47,662 nt of DNA from Microcaldota archaeon (GTDB lineage Archaea > Micrarchaeota > Micrarchaeia > Micrarchaeales > Micrarchaeaceae): contig JAJZOJ010000008.1 in NCBI GenBank assembly GCA_021829015.1, positions 1 to 47,662 of the forward strand. Reading direction: 5' to 3'. The notes under the pieces are model-generated. The model made no database searches and had not been told where the DNA came from. It was given only the letters and a program-made list of their open reading frames with translations. Each line of letters begins with the position of its first letter. Within the stretch, counting starts at the first letter, position 1. Below are positions 38,904-46,906 of the stretch, piece by piece. The translations under genes were made by a program, and so were the position numbers.

Positions 38904-39871
38904 GGTACGCGCACCCCCTCCAGCCTGTACCTCTGGCTGGTCGTGCAGTCCGATCTGCTGACATGCATGCCTGATCTCAGCATCCTCTCAGCAACTACCG
39001 CTATCATCGCCCCGTTGTCAGCATTGAACTCGTCTGGCGCCGCGCCGAACCTAGCATCGTGCTCTGATGCAACATTGGATACCATCTCCCTGAGCCTTGG
39101 GCTTTGCGCAACCCCACCGCATAGCACTACCTCCCTCTTCTTTGTGAGTAGCAGCGCCCTCTCGGTCGCCTCGCACAGCATTGAGAATGCGGTCTCCTGC
39201 AGCGAATAGGATACGTCCCGTATATTGTGGCCCTTGAGCATCCCTACCGCATTGGTGAGCAATCCTGTGAAGGTGAAATCCATGCCCCTCACCGTATATG
39301 GCATCTGCAGGTATTCTCCCCCGATTGCCGTCTTGGCTACTGTAGAGCCCCATGCGGGATTGAGGCCCGCCTCCCTTGCAAAGGAGTCTATCATGTTGCC
39401 TACGCCCATGTCGAAGGTTTCCCCGTATATGTGATACCTCGCGGGCTTCCCCCGCGCAGCGACTATCTGGGAATTGCCCCCGCTGACGTACAATGCTATG
39501 GGATCCCTGATGTTTAGAAGGGATTTCGCAACCTCTATGTGCGCCAACCCGTGGTTGATCGGGAATATCGGTATGCCTGCCATATCCGAAAGATACGTTG
39601 CACATACATGCCCGACCCTGAGGCATGCGCCCATTCCAGGGCCCTTGGTGTATCCAACGGCATCTATATCATCAAGGGAAAGGCCTGCGGCTCTTAGAGT
39701 CATTTTCAGGAGCTTTCCCACGTTTCCAACATGAAAATCAGCGACCTTTGAGGGTATCATCCCCCTGTCGGATATATGATACATGAGCTTCTCGTTGGCT
39801 ATTACCTTTCCTTTCTGTACGATTCCCATTCCGAGGGTATGTGCGCTGCTCTCAACGCCCAAAACCGCCAT
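38900..39871 (-). CDS. kae1: tRNA N6-threonylcarbamoyltransferase Kae1 (KEOPS)
   Basis: Kae1 transfers threonylcarbamoyl from TC-AMP to A37 of ANN-decoding tRNAs. The 323-aa ASKHA-fold protein starts MAVLGVESSAHTLGMGIV and has the metal-binding HVGNVGKLL region. NHGLAHIEVA carries the second ligand, YVSGGNSQIV the phosphate loop and VVLCGGVAQSPRLREMV the adenosine region. All expected motifs are intact. It lies 10 nt downstream of aIF1, in a translation-related cluster with rpl29 and bud32. Confidence 0.95.
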   Translation of the reverse strand: MAVLGVESSAHTLGMGIVQKGKVIANEKLMYHISDRGMIPSKVADFHVGNVGKLLKMTLRAAGLSLDDIDAVGYTKGPGMGACLRVGHVCATYLSDMAGIPIFPINHGLAHIEVAKSLLNIRDPIALYVSGGNSQIVAARGKPARYHIYGETFDMGVGNMIDSFAREAGLNPAWGSTVAKTAIGGEYLQMPYTVRGMDFTFTGLLTNAVGMLKGHNIRDVSYSLQETAFSMLCEATERALLLTKKREVVLCGGVAQSPRLREMVSNVASEHDARFGAAPDEFNADNGAMIAVVAERMLRSGMHVSRSDCTTSQRYRLEGVRVP

Positions 39872-39881
39872 CTAAAGACCG

Positions 39882-40187
39882 TCAGACTACGTCGACATTG
39901 GCCTCCTTGTAGCCTATGCTGACGAGCGCCTTCTTCGCATCCTGCTTGTGCTCGCCCTGCAATTCTATGAGATTTCCCTTGCTGGTGCCGCCGCATGCCA
40001 GGATCCTCTTCAGGCTCTTCGTAGTCCTGTCAAGCTCATCGGGATTTATGCCCTCGACGACGGTGACGTACTTGTCGAACTTGGCCTTCTTCGTGTAGAC
40101 CTTTATCTTCGTCTCCGTTTCCCTGTCCAGGATATTGCATACGCAAAGCTCCTGTGGAAGTCCGCAATTAGGGCAAATCTCCGCCAT
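39882..40187 (-). CDS. Translation initiation factor aIF1 (SUI1 family)
   Basis: aIF1 binds the small ribosomal subunit and monitors start-codon selection. The 101-aa protein has an N-terminal Cys cluster (CPNCGLPQELCVC) typical of archaeal aIF1. The SUI1 fold follows, with YVTVVEGINPDELDRTTKSLKRILACGGTSKG and the closing IGYKEANVDVV. The ATG abuts the stop codon of rpl29, with no spacer, so both come from one transcript. The prevalence of non-ATG starts in this genome makes this fidelity factor a relevant neighbour, but no direct link is claimed. Confidence 0.93.
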   Translation of the reverse strand: MAEICPNCGLPQELCVCNILDRETETKIKVYTKKAKFDKYVTVVEGINPDELDRTTKSLKRILACGGTSKGNLIELQGEHKQDAKKALVSIGYKEANVDVV

Positions 40188-40394
40188 TTAGACCTTAGCA
40201 CCTCTCTCCTTAAGAATAGTATTTATCCTTGCTATGGTTCTCCTTATCTCCCTTGTCTTGACGACCTTGCTGGACACTCCAGTGCTCGTTATCTTCCTCT
40301 TCTCTATGCCTAGCTCGAGCAGGAGCTGCCCCATGTTGGCCCTCAATGAGTCGTCGGATAAGGCTCTCAGATCCTTTATCTTTATTTCAAACAC
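40188..40394 (-). CDS. rpl29: 50S ribosomal protein uL29
   Basis: This large-subunit protein lies near the peptide exit tunnel. The 68-aa helical hairpin starts FEIKIKDLRALSDDSL and ends with the signature VVKTREIRRTIARINTILKER. The start is GTG at 40394. It falls inside a short inverted repeat (ACACCT-TAC-AGGTGT on the minus strand) that could mask it. In many archaea rpl29 sits in the S10 operon with aIF1 next to it; here only the rpl29-aIF1 pair is kept, leading the kae1-bud32 genes. Confidence 0.9.
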   Translation of the reverse strand: MFEIKIKDLRALSDDSLRANMGQLLLELGIEKRKITSTGVSSKVVKTREIRRTIARINTILKERGAKV

Positions 40395-40422
40395 CTGTAA
40401 GGTGTATTTATGACCTTTAAGG

Positions 40423-40432
40423 CTTATAAATG
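40423..40432 (-). promoter_or_regulatory. TATA-like box for rpl29-aIF1-kae1-bud32
   Basis: The minus strand reads CATTTATAAG about 30-35 nt before the GTG at 40394. This predicts a very short leader that starts near the inverted repeat. Confidence 0.4.
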
Positions 40433-40498
40433 CTATGATGGATCCCGATTACCGGCGCATTGCAGGTACTGCAATTGTCGGATTCCCTTCGCAACATT

Positions 40499-40506
40499 CA
40501 TATATC
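40499..40506 (+). promoter_or_regulatory. TATA-like box for the Hef-like helicase gene
   Basis: CATATATC ends about 20 nt before the ATG at 40527, consistent with leaderless transcription. Motif match only. Confidence 0.35.
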
Positions 40507-40526
40507 TGAGAAGCGCCAATTAATGC

Positions 40527-42251
40527 ATGGGAATCCAGAGGAGCCGCACAGCTGTAACGAACATGCTGCACATGGACGCGCGCGATACTGAGGTCAACAG
40601 GCAACTGTGGTGGGGCCTTGGCCCGTCAGTCGACCTGGTAAAAACCGAGAACATCGAATTCAGGGGTTACCTATACAATGCGATAAAGAAGGTAAATGAG
40701 GGTAAAAACACCCTTGTCGTTCTACCCACGGGGATGGGAAAGACCTATGTAGCGGTATTTGCCGCTGCCAAGGGCATCAAGGAGGGCAGGAAGGTATTGC
40801 TTCTAGCCCCAACCGTGCCACTGGTCAGCCAGCACCTTGAGACCCTTCAGTCTGTTTTGCACGACTCAACTGGCGTTGCAGCAGTCACTGGAAACGTGCT
40901 GCCTATCGAGCACAGGAAAGCCCTGGAGCGCGATTCGAAAGTTATAGTGGCGACCCCTGAAACTATAGTCAGCGACATGGGGAACATGGACTGGAGCAGG
41001 TTCGGGTACGTGATATTCGACGAGTGCCAAAAGACCAGGGGCGACTATGCATACTGCAAGATTGCAGCTTCCTTGAGCGGCAAGGGCGTGCAGACCATAG
41101 GGCTCACCGCCACGCCCAGCAGCAGGACAGAGATAGTCAGGGACATACAGAAGAGGCTAGGCATCACAGCCTCTTTCGTCAGGACAGCAAATGATCCGGA
41201 GATCGTGCCGTATATAATGAAAAGCAGCACCACATACCGTGCGGTCAGCAAATCCAAGCAGATGCTGGTGCTTGAGGACGCAATACGGTCCATGATAAAC
41301 TACAATTTCAATGTTCTCAGGGAGAACAAGCTCACAAACGCGGAAAGCTTCTATGCGCTTCCGCGCAAGGACTTCGAAAAGATAAAGGGGAAGATAGAGG
41401 AAAGGTGGGTGGACAGGCAATTCGGCGGATTCGATTTCGAGAAGCTGGGGAAATGCACTACCGCCTACCACAAGATAAGCTATCTCTCCCATGCGCTTAC
41501 TCTCGTCCAGACTGAGGGCGTCTACCCGCTCAACGAGTACCTGACATCGCTGTTAAAGATGCAGGGGCCCAAGAGGACCGCAAGCATAAATGAGCTTGTC
41601 AGGGGCAAACCGTTCAACGACCTTCTGTTCAGAACCAGGATTGCGATCAGGGAAGGCCACGAGCACCCAAAGGTAAAGGAAATACTCGACATATCCGACT
41701 TCAACAGGGACAAGAAGATGATAGTATTTGTACAGTACCATTCCACCATGAAGATGCTTGCAGAGAAACTCGGTGCCAACGGGGTGAATACGGTGCAGCT
41801 TGCAGGAAAGGCGCATGGGATGAACCACAGCACGCAGAAAGAGGCGATATCGAGGTTCAAGGAATCACCCAATGGCACTATACTCATATCCACTCAGATA
41901 GGCGAGGAGGGGATAGACGTGCCTGACATGCCCATGGTGATAAACTACAGCCCCGTACCAAGCGGCATAAGGAGCAGGCAAAGGAAGGGGAGAACCGGAA
42001 GGACATCTCCCGGCATTGTAATAACCCTGGTTACCAGGGACAGCAGGGATGAGGCATACATGAATTCATCCAACTGGCGCGAGAAGCACATGGACAACAT
42101 ACTGCGCAAGATGGCCTCAGAGACCCCTGTGGCATCAGTATCTGGCGCCGCAAAGCCGCAGGAGCAAGTTGCGGCAAATTCACCGGCCCAGAACCAGAAG
42201 ATGCCGGAGCGTAAAAGGCCCCCAGTGCAGCTGAGGCTTGGGTTCAACTGA
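40527..42251 (+). CDS. Hef/FANCM-type superfamily 2 helicase without nuclease domain
   Basis: The 574-aa protein is an SF2 DNA helicase of the Hef/FANCM branch. It has LVVLPTGMGKTYVA (Walker A), VIFDECQKTRG (motif II, DECQ where Hef usually has DEAH or DECH), GLTATPSS (motif III), a helical insertion at about 230-385, then MIVFVQYHSTM, ISTQIGEEGIDVP and RQRKGRTGR (motifs IV-VI). Euryarchaeal Hef carries an XPF nuclease domain after the helicase; here the chain ends with a short Gln/Pro/Lys tail finishing VQLRLGFN. It probably remodels stalled forks or recombination intermediates. An upstream out-of-frame ATG overlaps the start. Confidence 0.9.
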   Translation: MGIQRSRTAVTNMLHMDARDTEVNRQLWWGLGPSVDLVKTENIEFRGYLYNAIKKVNEGKNTLVVLPTGMGKTYVAVFAAAKGIKEGRKVLLLAPTVPLVSQHLETLQSVLHDSTGVAAVTGNVLPIEHRKALERDSKVIVATPETIVSDMGNMDWSRFGYVIFDECQKTRGDYAYCKIAASLSGKGVQTIGLTATPSSRTEIVRDIQKRLGITASFVRTANDPEIVPYIMKSSTTYRAVSKSKQMLVLEDAIRSMINYNFNVLRENKLTNAESFYALPRKDFEKIKGKIEERWVDRQFGGFDFEKLGKCTTAYHKISYLSHALTLVQTEGVYPLNEYLTSLLKMQGPKRTASINELVRGKPFNDLLFRTRIAIREGHEHPKVKEILDISDFNRDKKMIVFVQYHSTMKMLAEKLGANGVNTVQLAGKAHGMNHSTQKEAISRFKESPNGTILISTQIGEEGIDVPDMPMVINYSPVPSGIRSRQRKGRTGRTSPGIVITLVTRDSRDEAYMNSSNWREKHMDNILRKMASETPVASVSGAAKPQEQVAANSPAQNQKMPERKRPPVQLRLGFN

Positions 42252-42384
42252 GTCCAAATAAGCCAATCAAGCTAATTCTACGATTCAAGGCGACATTAGC
42301 CTAAGGAAAGTGTATAGGTATTAATAGTTTTACTTCCGAAGGATATCGCTAGTTCGTCATATCCTAATATACAGAGAGGCTAAC

Positions 42385-44307
42385 ATGGCAAAGACCACCG
42401 AAAATGTGAAGATCCCTGACAAGCTTATCGACCAGGTAATAGGCCAGAAGAACGCCGTCGAGATAATCAAGAAAGCAGCCAAGCAGAGGAGGAACGTGCT
42501 CCTCATAGGCGCGCCTGGAACCGGAAAGACGATGCTTGCCCAGGCGATGGCGGAGCTGCTGCCTCCCGGAAGCCTCGAGGACATACTAATATACAAGAAC
42601 GTCAACGACGAGAACGTTCCCATCGTCAAGGCGGTCAAGACCTATCCTGACACAAAGGCGCTGGAGAAGCTCGGCGACGGGCAGGGACGCCAGATAATAC
42701 AGAGGGAGAGGGCCAAGAACCGCATGACACTAAACCGCGGAAATTCGATAGTCGGCCCTGTCGTCTTCATCCTTGTCATGATACTTATTGGAATAGTGAT
42801 ATTCGGCTTAGTAAAGGGCTACGAGATCATAATGGTCTCGGCGCTCATACTTGGAATAATGATATTCGGCTCAGTAGCGCTGCTGATGAGCGGGCTCGTT
42901 AGGCGAGTAGGACTGCCGGGAATGAATGAGGCCAACGAGCCCAAGCTGATAGTCGACAACAGCGGCCAGGCACACGCCCCATTCATCGATGCTACGGGCG
43001 CAAGGGCAGGCGCCCTCTTCGGCGACGTGAGGCACGACCCGCTCCAGAGCGGAGGGTTGGGCACCCCTGCACACCTGAGGGTGGAGAGCGGCGCGATACA
43101 CCGCGCGAACAAGGGGGTATTGTTCATAGATGAAATATCCAGCCTCGAGCCGAGGGCGCAGCAGGAACTGCTCACATCATTGCAGGAGAAGAGATACTCG
43201 ATAACGGGCCAGAGCGAGATGAGCTCAGGCGCATTGGTAAAGACAGAGCCTGTGCCTGCGGACTTCATACTCGTCGCAGCTGGGAACGTGCAGGATCTCC
43301 AGCACATGCACCCTGCATTAAGGTCAAGGATACGCGGATACGGGTACGAGGTATTCATGGAATCCACGATGGAGGACAATGCGGAGAACAGGCATCTGCT
43401 GGAGCAGTTCGTAGCGCAGGAGGTCAAGAAGGACGGCAAGATACCTCCCTTCGACCAGAGCGCTGTAGACGAGATAATAGAGGAGGCGCGCCGCAGGTCA
43501 GGCAGGAAGAAGAAGCTTACATTGATACTTAGGGATCTTGGCGGATTGGTAAGGGCTGCCGGGGACATAGCAATAGAGCACAAGAGGAAGGTAGTCTCAA
43601 GGGACGAGATCCTAGAGGCGAAGAAGCTCGCTACTTCGATAGAGGGCCAGATGGTGACGCAGGAGCTTGAGTTCAGGAAGGACTACAGGGTATTCAGCAC
43701 CTCCGGATTCGCCGTCGGCAAGGTGAACGGCCTGGCTGTGCTCGGCGGAAGCACCGCAACGTTCGCGGGAATAGTCATACCTATTGTCTCGGAGGTGACT
43801 CCTGCAGGGTCAAGGTCCGAGGGCAAGTTCATACCGACAGGAAGGCTCGGGAAGATAGCGAGCGAGGCTGTGAAGAACGTCAGCGCGATAATAAAGAAGC
43901 ACATGGGCAAGGACATAGCCAACTACGACATGCACGTCCAATTCATACAGATAGAGGGCGTGGAGGGCGACAGCGCCAGCATATCCGTTGCGGTGAGCAT
44001 CATATCCGCAATGGAGAACATACCTATAGACCAGTCGCTTGCGATGACCGGCTCCCTGTCCGTAAGGGGTGAGGTACTCCCTGTCGGGGGCGTAACCAGC
44101 AAGGTCGAGGCCGCAATCCAGTCGGGGATAAAGTCCGTCATATTGCCGGCAAGCAACCTCGGAGACGTTACCCTTAGCAAGTCCACACTTAAGGGCATAA
44201 AGCTCATACCCGTCAAGACGCTTGCCGATGTCCTGAAGCACGCGCTCAAGGACAGCAAGCGCAAGGAAGAGATAATAAAGGAATTGAAGCGATACGAAAA
44301 AGACTGA
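42385..44307 (+). CDS. lonB: Membrane-anchored ATP-dependent protease LonB
   Basis: This archaeal Lon degrades damaged and regulatory proteins at the membrane. The AAA+ domain has Walker A GAPGTGKT (42-49) and Walker B VLFIDE (about 245-250). Two transmembrane helices (about 122-143 and 147-171) are inserted inside the AAA+ domain, as typical for LonB. The C-terminal protease domain has the Ser-Lys dyad S530 (EGDSAS) and K573 (TSKVEAA). At 640 aa it is the usual size. Top6A follows after 5 nt. The 133-nt upstream gap holds AT-rich TATA-like segments and GAGAGG just before the ATG. Confidence 0.96.
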   Translation: MAKTTENVKIPDKLIDQVIGQKNAVEIIKKAAKQRRNVLLIGAPGTGKTMLAQAMAELLPPGSLEDILIYKNVNDENVPIVKAVKTYPDTKALEKLGDGQGRQIIQRERAKNRMTLNRGNSIVGPVVFILVMILIGIVIFGLVKGYEIIMVSALILGIMIFGSVALLMSGLVRRVGLPGMNEANEPKLIVDNSGQAHAPFIDATGARAGALFGDVRHDPLQSGGLGTPAHLRVESGAIHRANKGVLFIDEISSLEPRAQQELLTSLQEKRYSITGQSEMSSGALVKTEPVPADFILVAAGNVQDLQHMHPALRSRIRGYGYEVFMESTMEDNAENRHLLEQFVAQEVKKDGKIPPFDQSAVDEIIEEARRRSGRKKKLTLILRDLGGLVRAAGDIAIEHKRKVVSRDEILEAKKLATSIEGQMVTQELEFRKDYRVFSTSGFAVGKVNGLAVLGGSTATFAGIVIPIVSEVTPAGSRSEGKFIPTGRLGKIASEAVKNVSAIIKKHMGKDIANYDMHVQFIQIEGVEGDSASISVAVSIISAMENIPIDQSLAMTGSLSVRGEVLPVGGVTSKVEAAIQSGIKSVILPASNLGDVTLSKSTLKGIKLIPVKTLADVLKHALKDSKRKEEIIKELKRYEKD

Positions 44308-44312
44308 TTGTT

Positions 44313-45422
44313 ATGGCACAGAAGAAACCGGAAAAGAACGCGACATCCAAGCTGAAGGATTTCGGCAATGGGATAGTTAGGGACATAGAGTCGAAGAAAT
44401 CCCCGAAGTTCGTTACGGGCTCGAGGACCCGCTCCAACATAGTATACAACGAGAAGAAGGGCTACCTATCACTGGGGCCGGCCCACGAGGAGAGGGACTT
44501 CCTGAACATAAGCCAGTCGAAGCGCTTCATGCAAACGGTTGCGATCGCATCGAAGTGCCACAAGTTCATAAACGAGAACCTCCACACCACGATAAGAGGC
44601 CTTTACTACCAGTTGAAGTACTCCCTTGGGGAGGACGTAGACGAGAACATATTCAGCGAGCAGTCGGAATCGAATCCGCTCATAGAGGACCTCGAGGTCG
44701 CGCTCGACCTCAAGAGGGAGGACCTCAACCTAAATGCGAACAGGAAAGGGGTCCTTGCAGGCAACCTCAAGATATCGGACATGTTCGGCGATGAAAGGCA
44801 GACGATAGACGCAAGCAAGATGGGAAGGAGCGGCTGGGCGATACCCAGCGACGTAGACAACGACATAGAGTTCCTGGACGTCAAGGCGAAATACGTCCTC
44901 GTAGTGGAAAAGGACGCGCTCTGGCAGATACTCAATGAAATGGGCCTCTGGAAGAAGGAGAACTGCGTGCTCATATCCCCTCAAGGCCAGGCTGCAAGGG
45001 GTACCAGGAGGCTTATCAGGAAGTTCGCCGACATGGGCCTTCCCGTATACGTCTTCAACGATGCGGATGCATGGGGCTGGTACATATACTGGACGATAAA
45101 GACAGGGAGCATGAACCTCGCGTACATAGGCAACGAGATTGCTACACCAGAGGCTAAGTTCATAGGGGTGACGATGTCAGATATAGAGGAGTACGACTTC
45201 CTGAAGGGGCTCACCCTCAAGGCCACTGACGTAGACCTCAAGAGGGCCGAGGAGATGCTCTCCTATCCGTGGATAAACCGCCACAAGGAGTGGGCCGAGG
45301 AGCTGAAGAAGGTCCTCAAGACCAAGACGAAGCTGGAGTCAGACGCGCTGCAGGGCCCAAGATTAACGTTCGTCCAGGATTACCTCAGGGAAAAGATAAA
45401 GAACAAGGAATTCCTGCCGTGA
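44313..45422 (+). CDS. top6A: DNA topoisomerase VI subunit A
   Basis: This DNA-cleaving subunit of the type IIB topoisomerase is a homologue of Spo11. The 369-aa protein has the winged-helix CAP region with the tandem Tyr 98-99 (IRGLYYQLKYS), one of which attacks DNA. The Toprim domain has VVEKDA (Glu) and FNDADAWGW (DxD). In the last motif Ala replaces the Pro of the usual DxDPxG. A C-terminal helical segment follows. Subunit B, usually adjacent, is not in the window. The gene follows lonB after 5 nt and is probably co-transcribed; its stop is directly against the convergent ATPase gene. Confidence 0.93.
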   Translation: MAQKKPEKNATSKLKDFGNGIVRDIESKKSPKFVTGSRTRSNIVYNEKKGYLSLGPAHEERDFLNISQSKRFMQTVAIASKCHKFINENLHTTIRGLYYQLKYSLGEDVDENIFSEQSESNPLIEDLEVALDLKREDLNLNANRKGVLAGNLKISDMFGDERQTIDASKMGRSGWAIPSDVDNDIEFLDVKAKYVLVVEKDALWQILNEMGLWKKENCVLISPQGQAARGTRRLIRKFADMGLPVYVFNDADAWGWYIYWTIKTGSMNLAYIGNEIATPEAKFIGVTMSDIEEYDFLKGLTLKATDVDLKRAEEMLSYPWINRHKEWAEELKKVLKTKTKLESDALQGPRLTFVQDYLREKIKNKEFLP

Positions 45423-46739
45423 CTATACCTTGACTGCGGGCTCTATTCCCTGGATGTCTAGGCTCTTCAGCGCAGCCTCGGGGTTGTCGTAGTAGGCCTT
45501 GACTACCTCGCTTATGTCCCTTATGTTCCTGCGTCCCATCTTGTTGAGCTTCTCGAGGATTGCGGCCCTGACCCTTTCCTCCGCGAGTATCGCAGTTGGC
45601 GGAACCCCCAGTATGTTCGAAAGCATGTCCCTGTACGTTACGCTTGGTAATATCGGGGAGCCGCGCTGTGTCTTGTAGTCGAACTTGTATAGGTCCGAGA
45701 GAAGAACCTGGGTCTCTATTCCGGCTATTTCAGATATCTGGGTTATCTTCCTGTGCTGCGTAGATCCCCTGTAGAAGTTGGATACCACTATGAGCGCGTC
45801 TATTACGGGTATTATGTCCATAGGGACGTTCATCGGGGTGTGCTCCAGCCTGTTTATTATGTCCCTTGATGAGGAGCCGTGTATAGTGCCCATAGATATC
45901 TTCCCGACGTTCATAGCTGTTATCATGTCGTTGGCCTCAGCCCCCCTAACCTCCCCGATTATTATGACGTCAGGCCTCATCCTGAGTGCGTTCTTCACGA
46001 GGGATTCCATGGGGAGGTTCTCGCTGGTTTCCAGGTTGACGCAGTTCTCCTGCGTGCTAGTGTCCAGTTCGTACGTTTCCTCTATCGTGACTATTCGCTG
46101 GTCCGGCCTGAAGAAGGAGAACATCGCATTGAGCAGGGTGGTCTTTCCCGCAGCAGGCACCCCGCCTATGAGTATGTTCGCCGGCCTGACCTTCAATCCA
46201 TCGACGTAGAGCCACAGCCTGGCAGCCATGTCATAGTCGAGCAATTGGTTGTTGATCAGGTCTATTATGCTGAGCGGGGTCCTCTTCATGTTCCTTATCG
46301 TTATGTCGTATCCGGTTGGGGATGACACGATGTTCGCCCTGCTCCCGTTCGGCAGGTGTATATCCATTATGTTGCCCTTGTACTCGCTGTTGGTCATGTA
46401 CAATCTGAGCTTCGAGGTGAACCTCCTAAGTATGTCGCGGTTCCCCATCCTGAAGTCCAGCTTCAGGCGCCCCCTCTTGGAGCTGAATACGAATACCGCC
46501 TCGGTGTTGTTTATCATTATGTCCTCAATATCCTCATCGACGAGCAGCTCCGTTATCGGATTGAGGTCGTTCATGTCGTCTATGATGGAGTTTATGCTAG
46601 CCTGTGGCATCTCTGGGCTGAATTTCTTGCAAAGGCCGGTGACTATCTCGTTCCTCTTCTCTATGTCGGTTATCTCTGAGAACCTGCCAGCCATCTGCTG
46701 AAGGACCTGGTCCTCAATCGCCTCGAGCGCCTTGTCCAT
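45423..46739 (-). CDS. Type II/IV secretion (pilus/archaellum-type) ATPase
   Basis: This hexameric GspE/VirB11-family motor ATPase powers pilus or archaellum assembly. From the ATG at 46739 it has 438 aa. An N-terminal domain holds NPITELLVDEDIEDIMIN. The ATPase core has Walker A GGVPAAGKTT, an Asp box (VTIEETYELD), Walker B VIIIGEVRGAEA and a His box (MGTIHGSSSRDII). The gene stands alone; no TadC-like membrane protein or pilin gene lies in the window. An in-frame GTG three codons upstream belongs to the GTGTGG leader. A TATA-like box is at 46771-46780. The divergent neighbour encodes a secreted protein. Confidence 0.92.
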   Translation of the reverse strand: MDKALEAIEDQVLQQMAGRFSEITDIEKRNEIVTGLCKKFSPEMPQASINSIIDDMNDLNPITELLVDEDIEDIMINNTEAVFVFSSKRGRLKLDFRMGNRDILRRFTSKLRLYMTNSEYKGNIMDIHLPNGSRANIVSSPTGYDITIRNMKRTPLSIIDLINNQLLDYDMAARLWLYVDGLKVRPANILIGGVPAAGKTTLLNAMFSFFRPDQRIVTIEETYELDTSTQENCVNLETSENLPMESLVKNALRMRPDVIIIGEVRGAEANDMITAMNVGKISMGTIHGSSSRDIINRLEHTPMNVPMDIIPVIDALIVVSNFYRGSTQHRKITQISEIAGIETQVLLSDLYKFDYKTQRGSPILPSVTYRDMLSNILGVPPTAILAEERVRAAILEKLNKMGRRNIRDISEVVKAYYDNPEAALKSLDIQGIEPAVKV

Positions 46740-46770
46740 CAAAACCACACGGTATCAAGATGTCAGCGAA

Positions 46771-46780
46771 AGTATAAAAA
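46771..46780 (-). promoter_or_regulatory. TATA-like box for the secretion ATPase gene
   Basis: The minus strand reads TTTTTATACT about 35 nt before the ATG at 46739. It is paired with the rightward TATA-like box at 46866-46877 in a 167-bp divergent gap. Confidence 0.4.
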
Positions 46781-46865
46781 CAGGTTGCCGCGAATGCCGT
46801 TAATAAGCATTGATTCCAGGCCGTGCCCCCTCCTATGTCATTTGCAAAGCAGCCCACGTGATAAA

Positions 46866-46877
46866 GTATTTATATTT
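46866..46877 (+). promoter_or_regulatory. TATA-like box for the terminal secreted-protein gene
   Basis: GTATTTATATTT lies about 35 nt before the ATG at 46907. A GGGGG element at 46897-46901 lies 5 nt before the ATG. Confidence 0.45.
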
Positions 46878-46906
46878 GGAAAAACAGCAAGTATCTGGGG
46901 GATTTG

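Noticed and set aside
46749..46906. A small gene or RNA in the 158-bp divergent gap
   Set aside because: No open frame with a ribosome-binding signal and no convincing hairpin were seen; only two TATA-like boxes.
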